From ANME-2 cluster archaeon (GTDB lineage: Archaea; Halobacteriota; Methanosarcinia; Methanosarcinales; Methanocomedenaceae), in contig JAMJFQ010000076.1 in the NCBI GenBank assembly GCA_023544605.1, forward strand, positions 1 to 7,523: DNA of 7,523 bases, in the 5' to 3' direction. A program made the translations under genes and the position numbers. The notes under the pieces were generated by a model. The model ran no database searches, had not been told where the DNA came from, and saw only the letters and a program-made list of their open reading frames with translations. This document shows, piece by piece, positions 1 through 5,818 of this stretch (the first letter of the stretch is position 1; each line of letters starts with the position of its first letter).

Positions 1-1
1 A

Positions 2-55
2 AATTTGCACAATCAAAAGATGGGAACCTACTGGGCCTGTTCAACATGCCATTAA
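2..55 (+). CDS. Possible 3' end of an upstream gene ending in a heme-binding CXXCH motif (partial)
   Basis: The frame starting at base 2 is open from the window edge and ends at TAA 53-55. Its last 17 residues read NLHNQKMGTYWACSTCH. They include a canonical c-type heme motif, C-S-T-C-H, as the final five residues, and an upstream His that could be an axial ligand. Because another multiheme cytochrome lies 3 kb downstream, this may be the C-terminus of a cytochrome encoded mostly outside the window. A heme motif placed directly before a stop is unusual, only 54 bases are visible, and the other two plus-strand frames are also open here for a short distance. This is therefore a tentative call. 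If it is real, it argues that the next gene starts at 91 or 100 rather than at the overlapping ATG at 46. Confidence 0.3.
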   Translation, partial: NLHNQKMGTYWACSTCH

Positions 56-90
56 CTGAACAGAAAAGCATAATAATTAAAAAATTTAAT

Positions 91-2793
91 ATGATGGTGA
101 TGAAAATCATCATTATACTATTTATTTTATTATGGATAGTGTACCCTGTATCAGCTACTTTTAATATTACCACACAAGAAGGTTCATTTCCATTTTTAGT
201 AGGTGCAGAAATACCAGGTGCAGTCTATGTTAATGATATTGACAATGACGGTATGGGCGAAATAGTTGTTGCAACCTACAAGAACCTTTATTTGTATAAT
301 GCATCGACGGATAACCTCCAATCCATCTCATCGTTAGCAGGAGCCCATCATACAATAACGAAAATGCCGGACCCTAATGCTGGAAACCTGGCAGGGGACA
401 GTAAACTTGAAATTGTTTTCGGCGATAAGACATCCAAAAAGCTTTACGCATGGAATAGTTACGGGACACCAGTATCCGGATTTCCGTTAACACTTGCAGG
501 TAATATATATTCCACACCAGCTTTGGCTGATGTAGACAATGACGGTTATTCAGAAATTGCTATTGGATGTGATGAGAATCTGGTATATCTCGTAAACGGT
601 AACGGAACGATCTCCACGAACTGGCCTGTAGCTATTGGAGGCGGTGTACACTCACAACCAGCATTTGGTGACATTGATGGAGACGGTGAACTTGAAATAG
701 TGGTTACTGCATTGGATAATAAAGTTTATGCTTTTAACGTCGATGGTTCCAATGTTTCAGGATGGCCCCAGTCAATATCGTCATTTGGTGTAACATTCTT
801 ATATAATTCACCTGCAGTGGGTGACCTTGACAATGACGGTACTGATGAAGTGGTAGTTTCAGCATCTGTGATCGACAATTTATTTGAAGGGAGGTTGATC
901 GCCTTTAATGGAGACGGGTCAATTCTTTGGAATGCACAAACCTATTATAATGCATATTCATCCCCTGCGATCGACAATATTGATACTGATGCTGAGAAAG
1001 AAATAGTAGTAGGTTGTGTTTATTCGGTATTTGCTTTTGAACATGATGGTACACCAAAGTGGACAAATTCTATCGGGGAAAATGAGGTATATTCAAAACC
1101 CCTCCTCAAAGACATTACCGGCGATGGTATCAGTGAAGTATTTGTTGCTTTAAAAAGTGGTACTATATATGGATGGTATGGTGATGGCTCATCCTTCATG
1201 CAGGAATCATCAGGTGGAAATGTACTAGGAACTCCTTCATTGTATGATTTCGATGGTGATGGTATCCTGGAGGTCATTGTAGGGACATCTGCCGGTTATA
1301 TTTATGCCTGGAATGTTGAATTTATTCCGGTATATCCAACCGCCTCGATAATATTACCAGCTGACGGTTCGCTTTTTGTCATAGGTGATACCATTACCTT
1401 GGTTGGCAACGGGACCGATCAGGATGGAGCGATCATAACGAGTACATGGATTTCTGACCTAAATGGGGTTTTGGGGTCAGGAGATACGCTAAATGTTGAT
1501 TCAAGTGGTCTAAATGCAGGGTATCATAATATTTCGTATACGGTTTATGATAGGGATGGTCTTTCAGATAACTCAAGTATCAGGATCAAACTAGGGGTTA
1601 AACCTGTAACATCTATACTGTCCCCGGGTGACGGGTCTTCTGCATTGCAGTGGACAAATCTTACCTTCAATGCGACTGCGAATGACCAGGATGGGACTAT
1701 TAATAGCGTTAAGTGGGTATCTGACCTTGATGGTGAATTGAGTAAAAATAATGTCTTCTATTACCAAGATCTGAGCATTGGTGAACATAACATTACTTTT
1801 ACTGCCACTGATAATGATGGATTAAATACTTCATCACAGATCAGTATTACAATCGAAGAACCGAAACCTCCTTTTTGTCAGATAATCAAGCCGTTGACAA
1901 ATTCAAATTTTAGTCATGGCGATGCGATTGATTTTGAGGGTTCAAGCAGCGATACTGATGGTTATATTACAGGTGTGGAATGGCATTCCAATCTGGATGG
2001 ATATTTTGGAAATAATACCAGTTTTAGTATTTCAAATTTGTCTTCCGGCACTCATATTATTTCTTTCAATGTTGTCGATGACGATAAATTGACATGGACC
2101 GACCAGGTTATTATCACTGTAAAGGGTGGTTGGGGAGGCGGACATACGGGTGAAGATTTTGATAATATCGCAGTTACCGAATATGTTTCACAGTATGTAT
2201 TGAACCAGAAGACGATATTTTATAAATTTAAGAATGTTGATCCAATAGTAAGTATCCAATTTACGGCACTTCGAAGTGCAGGAATGATCAATGCGGTGGT
2301 AGAGGTTTTACATGATACATCTACAATGGTTTCGGGTCCTGCACCTCATAATGTGTATAAGAATGTCAATATCTTTGTGGGATTGCAAGGTTATGCCAAC
2401 GAGCAAAATATCAGGGATGCAAAGATAAATTTCTTTGTTGAGAAGGACTGGATCGAGTCTGGTGAGATAGATGACTCCACGATTTCTTTAAATAAATATG
2501 ATAATGATAGAGATATATGGATTGAACAGCCTACTCAACGTGTTTTGGAAGATAGTACACATATATATTATTCTGCCCATGTAAAGAATTTCTCGTCTTT
2601 TGCAATCACCGGTCAAAAGTGGCATGAAGCGGCCCCCAGTGCTACGAAAGATGCTGATGATGGTTTGGAAAATGAAAAACCTCAAACATCGACTGAAGAT
2701 AATAATAACCTGGGCGATTTAGCAGGAGCATTATTAGTCTCAATAATCATTATATTGTTATTCCTGAGACAGTATAAGAAAAACACTAAATAG
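91..2793 (+). CDS. Exported, membrane-anchored surface protein: FG-GAP/VCBS beta-propeller, three Ig/PKD-like modules, PGF-pre-PGF domain
   Basis: This is a large outer-surface protein of 900 residues, numbered from ATG 91. Residues 1-22 form a signal peptide (MMVMK, a long Ile/Leu core, then a likely VSA cleavage site). An in-frame ATG at 46 would add 15 hydrophilic residues ahead of it, so 91 or 100 is the likelier start; no clear Shine-Dalgarno decides between them. Residues ~45-410 carry seven DxDxDGxxE-type loops (49, 147, 194, 245, 296 degenerate, 341, 386) and one blade without the loop near 102, as in calcium-binding FG-GAP/integrin-like propellers. Residues ~416-678 are three homologous Ig/PKD-like modules. 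After a Gly-rich linker (GGWGGGH), residues ~688-842 match the archaeal PGF-pre-PGF domain, ending YYSAHVKNFSSFAITG. A membrane helix (~874-892) and the tail RQYKKNTK follow. There is no PGF sorting motif, so anchoring is probably by this helix. The role is unknown; adhesion or envelope structure is plausible. Confidence 0.9.
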   Translation: MMVMKIIIILFILLWIVYPVSATFNITTQEGSFPFLVGAEIPGAVYVNDIDNDGMGEIVVATYKNLYLYNASTDNLQSISSLAGAHHTITKMPDPNAGNLAGDSKLEIVFGDKTSKKLYAWNSYGTPVSGFPLTLAGNIYSTPALADVDNDGYSEIAIGCDENLVYLVNGNGTISTNWPVAIGGGVHSQPAFGDIDGDGELEIVVTALDNKVYAFNVDGSNVSGWPQSISSFGVTFLYNSPAVGDLDNDGTDEVVVSASVIDNLFEGRLIAFNGDGSILWNAQTYYNAYSSPAIDNIDTDAEKEIVVGCVYSVFAFEHDGTPKWTNSIGENEVYSKPLLKDITGDGISEVFVALKSGTIYGWYGDGSSFMQESSGGNVLGTPSLYDFDGDGILEVIVGTSAGYIYAWNVEFIPVYPTASIILPADGSLFVIGDTITLVGNGTDQDGAIITSTWISDLNGVLGSGDTLNVDSSGLNAGYHNISYTVYDRDGLSDNSSIRIKLGVKPVTSILSPGDGSSALQWTNLTFNATANDQDGTINSVKWVSDLDGELSKNNVFYYQDLSIGEHNITFTATDNDGLNTSSQISITIEEPKPPFCQIIKPLTNSNFSHGDAIDFEGSSSDTDGYITGVEWHSNLDGYFGNNTSFSISNLSSGTHIISFNVVDDDKLTWTDQVIITVKGGWGGGHTGEDFDNIAVTEYVSQYVLNQKTIFYKFKNVDPIVSIQFTALRSAGMINAVVEVLHDTSTMVSGPAPHNVYKNVNIFVGLQGYANEQNIRDAKINFFVEKDWIESGEIDDSTISLNKYDNDRDIWIEQPTQRVLEDSTHIYYSAHVKNFSSFAITGQKWHEAAPSATKDADDGLENEKPQTSTEDNNNLGDLAGALLVSIIIILLFLRQYKKNTK
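187..1317 (+). repeat. Eight-blade FG-GAP/VCBS propeller repeat region within the surface protein
   Basis: Each unit pairs a calcium-loop motif (DIDNDGMGE, DVDNDGYSE, DIDGDGELE, DLDNDGTDE, NIDTDAEKE, DITGDGISE, DFDGDGILE) with a strand such as EIVV, and then an aromatic strand of the type xxYAWN or VYAFN. Loop-to-loop spacing is about 45-51 residues. The second unit (near GDSKLEIVFG) keeps the strands but has lost the acidic loop, and the sixth has Ala in place of the loop Gly. The regular spacing and the aromatic YAWN/YAFN strands suggest one closed 7- or 8-bladed propeller that binds several calcium ions outside the cell. The exact blade count is an inference. Confidence 0.75.
1336..2124 (+). 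repeat. Three tandem Ig/PKD-like modules with 89-residue period
   Basis: Three consecutive modules of the surface protein share the pattern D-x-D-G...W-x-S-[DN]-L-[DN]-G...G-x-H-x-I-[ST]...D-x-[DR]-[DG]. The signature tryptophans (WISDLNG, WVSDLDG, WHSNLDG) lie at codons 1447, 1714 and 1981, exactly 267 bases (89 residues) apart each time. Each module begins with a strand rich in Ile and Pro (ASIILPADG, TSILSPGDG, CQIIKPLTN). This looks like internal duplication of one extracellular beta-sandwich, probably a stalk that holds the propeller away from the membrane. Confidence 0.75.
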
Positions 2794-2934
2794 AGAGTTT
2801 ATACCCACAATCAACAATTGAATCCTCATATCGGTAACGAAGTCTTGAAGTAAGATTGATATGAAATGAAAACACTTATAGCTAAAATGTGCATCGCCAT
2901 CATTAGATTTGAATAATAATACAAAAAAAGTAAT

Positions 2935-2943
2935 GATATAAGG
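2935..2943 (+). promoter_or_regulatory. Candidate TATA box for the cytochrome gene
   Basis: GATATAAGG follows an A-rich run (2921-2929) that could serve as a BRE. A start of transcription about 25 bases downstream would lie near 2962-2967 and give a leader of roughly 35 bases before ATG 3001. The box is imperfect and the whole intergenic region is AT-rich, so other positions are possible (for example 2973-2981). Confidence 0.3.
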
Positions 2944-2988
2944 TTTCTATCATGTCATACATAAGTAATGCATTAATTAAATAGGTCA

Positions 2989-2996
2989 AAGGCGAT
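2989..2996 (+). promoter_or_regulatory. Weak Shine-Dalgarno of the cytochrome gene
   Basis: AAGGCGAT differs from the archaeal AAGGTGAT-type site at one base and sits four bases before ATG 3001. It supports that start, which also gives a well-formed signal peptide. Confidence 0.4.
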
Positions 2997-3000
2997 TCCA

Positions 3001-4005
3001 ATGAAGTACAATAGACATTTTGTGATAACGTTATTGATAGTAATTTTATTATTTATGCTCGCACCCCATTCTTTTGCACAGGAAGCACCCGATTGCCTTT
3101 CCTGCCATGGGGATGTTCGTCATGGGCAATCTAACAATACCTTCTGTATTAACTGTCATATTAATTATGAAATGGCAGATGACCAGCATATACAAAACAT
3201 CTCTTTCTATATACCTTCTGTTCATAGACAATTTGATTGGGAAGGGGACAATGAGCCGGTAGAAGGCCTTCCAGAAGATGATGGTTGTTCTGCATGCCAC
3301 ATTGGTGGACATGATATGGTCAGTGCACGAGTACGGCCGGATCTGTTCAGGATATGTGAGGACTGCCATATCCCAGGAGGTAAGGGACCCGTTCAAAACA
3401 GACCTTTTGGTTGGACACTAAGAGGTGACTATGAGAATTTCATTCCTTCCATATATGCCCATTATACTGGGTCTAAGAACATGGATGTAAAAGACCAGTC
3501 TGGAGTCTTTGACGGGAATTCCATTTCATCATGTTTTGGATATAATGTTACAACTGGTGAAGGTACCTGCCATGGTGTAGCAAAGATATTTGCTGAAGAA
3601 GCAGGTGGTTATTACGTTCTTGTCAATGAATCTACCATATCCCGGGTTTCAGGTCTGTTCAATAGACCGAGCGATCCTTATCAACTCGATGTAACGGTAG
3701 ATCATATGCCACAAACATCTGAATGCATGTTCTGCCATTATCAGGAGGATGATTTGGTACGATTGATCTGGGGAGGAGCTGTCCAGCCAACATCAGAGGT
3801 TCATGTAAATCTGACCACAAATTCCGATTGTTGGGATTGTCATACCAAAGATGGCAAAAAACCCAAGAATTTCCATTCAGACACCATGGGTGATAAGGAA
3901 GAAAGTGAACCATCACTCCCATGGGGACTTATCGCAACCGGAGCAGTAGTAATTATTATAATCGGCGGAGCTGCATATTACCTTAGTACCAAAAAGAAGA
4001 ATTAA
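3001..4005 (+). CDS. Membrane-anchored multiheme c-type cytochrome (six CXXCH plus one CX11CH candidate)
   Basis: This is a probable electron carrier on the outer face of the cytoplasmic membrane, 334 residues long. Residues 1-26 form a signal peptide (MKYNRHF, hydrophobic core, then HSFA before QEA). Canonical heme c attachment motifs are at 32-36 CLSCH, 49-53 CINCH, 96-100 CSACH, 119-123 CEDCH, 242-246 CMFCH and 277-281 CWDCH. A seventh candidate spans C178 to C190-H191, with eleven residues between the cysteines. Eight further histidines in the mature part (41, 63, 75, 104, 154, 235, 268, 292) are enough to give bis-His ligation of seven hemes. Several N-X-S/T sequons suggest surface glycosylation. 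A membrane helix (~307-328) and the tail STKKKN anchor the C-terminus. The order resembles small multiheme cytochromes of Methanosarcinales and ANME archaea, but I cannot assign a named family. Its partner may be the upstream surface protein (inference). Confidence 0.92.
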   Translation: MKYNRHFVITLLIVILLFMLAPHSFAQEAPDCLSCHGDVRHGQSNNTFCINCHINYEMADDQHIQNISFYIPSVHRQFDWEGDNEPVEGLPEDDGCSACHIGGHDMVSARVRPDLFRICEDCHIPGGKGPVQNRPFGWTLRGDYENFIPSIYAHYTGSKNMDVKDQSGVFDGNSISSCFGYNVTTGEGTCHGVAKIFAEEAGGYYVLVNESTISRVSGLFNRPSDPYQLDVTVDHMPQTSECMFCHYQEDDLVRLIWGGAVQPTSEVHVNLTTNSDCWDCHTKDGKKPKNFHSDTMGDKEESEPSLPWGLIATGAVVIIIIGGAAYYLSTKKKN

Positions 4006-4007
4006 GA

Positions 4008-5669
4008 TTAATATATGATCTGCTCAATTTTATCAGCAGTCTTGTTGAGTTCATACAGGACCATCCCAAATTGTACATCTGGTTTCGTTAACATTATAAT
4101 ATTATAATTTTCATCGATTGACATTGCTACAAGCAATTTATCTGAGAGTTCTAAACTAATACGATTTCGAAATCCTTTCTGTGGTGACATGCTTTCTTCA
4201 AGGGTTATCATTCCACAGATCTTCTTTAACATATTTTGTTCCATAAATTCGGGTTCACTGGCAGTAATAAGTGTTCCATCATGAGTTGTCAAACAGACGC
4301 TGCGAACCCAATCTTCATTTGAAAGTTCTGTGAAGATCGTATATAACATCTCTATGGTAATATCTGGCAACGGTTCTACTGTGGTTTGGATAGCAACCTC
4401 TGGTTCTGGAGGAGTCGGAACTTCGGTTTTTGTTTCAGGAGCTGGTACAGTCTCGCTTGTAATTTCTGGTGTTGGAGGTTCAATAACATCTTTTTGGGTA
4501 ATTTCCTTTACAGGTGACAAACGAGGCTTAATATTGGGATCAGTTACCAATTGCTCAATACGTTTTAGTGCATGTTCATGGGGGACCTTAGTTTCAATGT
4601 TTGGTTTTTCTGGCAATTTTTTGAGAGGCGGGACGGCAATTTCTTCATATTTTTCATCAACTTTTGGTCCTGTAACCTCTTCAATAGAAGTTTCATTAGG
4701 TGTAATAATTTCAATCTCTTGGGTATCTGGCCTGATAATCTCCTTTTCTTCTAAGGATTTTGTTTCTTTAAACTCTGTTTTTACAATAAGATGGTCCATA
4801 CCAAGAGATCTGAGCATTTCAACGGCAGAACTCTCAAAATCAATCCCCTGAATCCTTTCTGCAAGGTCGTCAGCCATTCTAGCAAAGTCCTCATCTTCAG
4901 ATCTAATTTCATCAATACCAATAAAATCTGTTTCAAACTCTAATAGGTCTTCTTCAGGTTCATCGATTATTAATTCCGGTGTTTTCTCTTCCATTTTGAA
5001 TTTAGTGAGGACATCAAGTGCTTCCTGCCTGACTTTCGTATCAGGGTGTTTATTTGCAAGAGCACTCAGTACATCATAGGACTCATCAATCACTTTAGGT
5101 GAGTAACGTGCAATCTCGCCTATCAATCTCACAGCATATACTCTCTCGTCGATGTTTAAACCATGGAGGGACCTGATGAGGTCGAGAGTGTGGTCAGAAT
5201 AGAATTCAGGATAAGATTTTGATATGATATCCAAGATATAGTAGGTTGCCGAACGAATTTGGCTGTTGGGATTTTTCATCTTCCTTAGCAATACAGACAC
5301 AACAGGTTCCATGAGTTGTGGATACCCGGAAGCTAAAATACTAAGGATATCCAGAGCCGTTAAAATGCTGTTATTGTCCAGACCGTCTTCTTCAGACATT
5401 TGAATTATTTTTATGATGGCATCGGCTGAGTTTGCCAAAAGTTCCGGTTCAATCTCGGCAATATCGAGAAGCACTTCGAGACAATAACTGAAAGTTTCTT
5501 TTTTATCAGTCTGAATGATCCCTATGAGTTGAATAGCAATATCTTCTATTAATTCGGGATGGTCGTTCAGTGCTTTTTTCAGTGAATCGACTGTTTTCTT
5601 ATCACCGTGACCTTTTTCAATCTTCTTTATGTTGTGATCTACATTTTTCTTCGGCGAACCAAATACCAT
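4008..5669 (-). CDS. HEAT-repeat protein with C-terminal Roadblock/LC7-like domain
   Basis: This is a 553-residue soluble protein with no signal peptide or membrane segment. Residues ~25-225 are a stack of paired helices typical of HEAT/ARM-like repeats (for example PELIEDIAIQLIGII, YPQLMEPVVSVLLRKM, HPDTKVRQEALDVLTKF). Residues ~230-435 are a linker rich in Glu, Pro and Thr; it holds one likely helical island near 264-296, and its last part is strongly proline-rich (PTPEITSETVPAPET). Residues ~436-552 resemble a Roadblock/LC7 domain: a leading helix, VRSVCLTTHDGTLI, a central helix, then LSDKLLVAMSIDENYNIIMLTK and a final helix. In known systems such domains dimerise and bind Ras-like or Mgl/Rag-type small GTPases. 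A scaffold or GTPase-regulator role is therefore likely, but the partner is not in the window. The gene converges on the cytochrome gene (2 bp between stops) and diverges from argG. The start ATG follows a weak site, GGACGGT. Confidence 0.85.
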   Translation of the reverse strand: MVFGSPKKNVDHNIKKIEKGHGDKKTVDSLKKALNDHPELIEDIAIQLIGIIQTDKKETFSYCLEVLLDIAEIEPELLANSADAIIKIIQMSEEDGLDNNSILTALDILSILASGYPQLMEPVVSVLLRKMKNPNSQIRSATYYILDIISKSYPEFYSDHTLDLIRSLHGLNIDERVYAVRLIGEIARYSPKVIDESYDVLSALANKHPDTKVRQEALDVLTKFKMEEKTPELIIDEPEEDLLEFETDFIGIDEIRSEDEDFARMADDLAERIQGIDFESSAVEMLRSLGMDHLIVKTEFKETKSLEEKEIIRPDTQEIEIITPNETSIEEVTGPKVDEKYEEIAVPPLKKLPEKPNIETKVPHEHALKRIEQLVTDPNIKPRLSPVKEITQKDVIEPPTPEITSETVPAPETKTEVPTPPEPEVAIQTTVEPLPDITIEMLYTIFTELSNEDWVRSVCLTTHDGTLITASEPEFMEQNMLKKICGMITLEESMSPQKGFRNRISLELSDKLLVAMSIDENYNIIMLTKPDVQFGMVLYELNKTADKIEQIIY

Positions 5670-5750
5670 TCTATTTTACCGTCCAATTTTTTAATGCAAA
5701 GGGAAAAATTATTATTATGCTAAATTAGTTATTATACATGGTTCAAATAT

Positions 5751-5760
5751 CTTATATATT
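5751..5760 (+). promoter_or_regulatory. Candidate TATA box of argG
   Basis: CTTATATATT is close to the archaeal TTTATATA consensus and is preceded by AAATAT, which could be a BRE. Transcription starting about 25 bases downstream (near 5780) would leave a leader of about 38 bases. The region 5670-5818 also has to hold the promoter of the divergent HEAT/Roadblock gene, for which no single clear box stands out among the AT-rich stretches at 5700-5735. Confidence 0.5.
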
Positions 5761-5802
5761 ATTCGATGGATTTAAGGTCCGTTTTCATTAAGATAATAAA
5801 AA

Positions 5803-5813
5803 AAGGATATGAT
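5803..5813 (+). promoter_or_regulatory. Shine-Dalgarno of argG
   Basis: AAGGATATGAT resembles the archaeal AGGAGGTGAT site with two changes and lies five bases before ATG 5819. It fixes the argG start. Almost the same sequence precedes the small minus-strand gene at 7444. Confidence 0.5.
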
Positions 5814-5818
5814 ATTAA

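Noticed and set aside
2791..2853. TAG stop of the surface protein followed by 19 in-frame sense codons and TAA, as in possible pyrrolysine read-through
   Set aside because: The TAG follows a complete membrane anchor and basic tail, the extension has no evident domain character, and no pyrrolysine context or Pyl gene is visible. An ordinary stop explains it.
2794..3000. Possible C/D-box small RNA in the intergenic region
   Set aside because: No RTGATGA box C paired with a CTGA box D at proper spacing could be found.
4330..4851. Plus-strand 173-residue open frame opposite the HEAT-Roadblock gene
   Set aside because: It is a low-complexity Ser/Gly/Val-rich translation of the antisense of the proline/glutamate-rich linker, with no start signal of its own.
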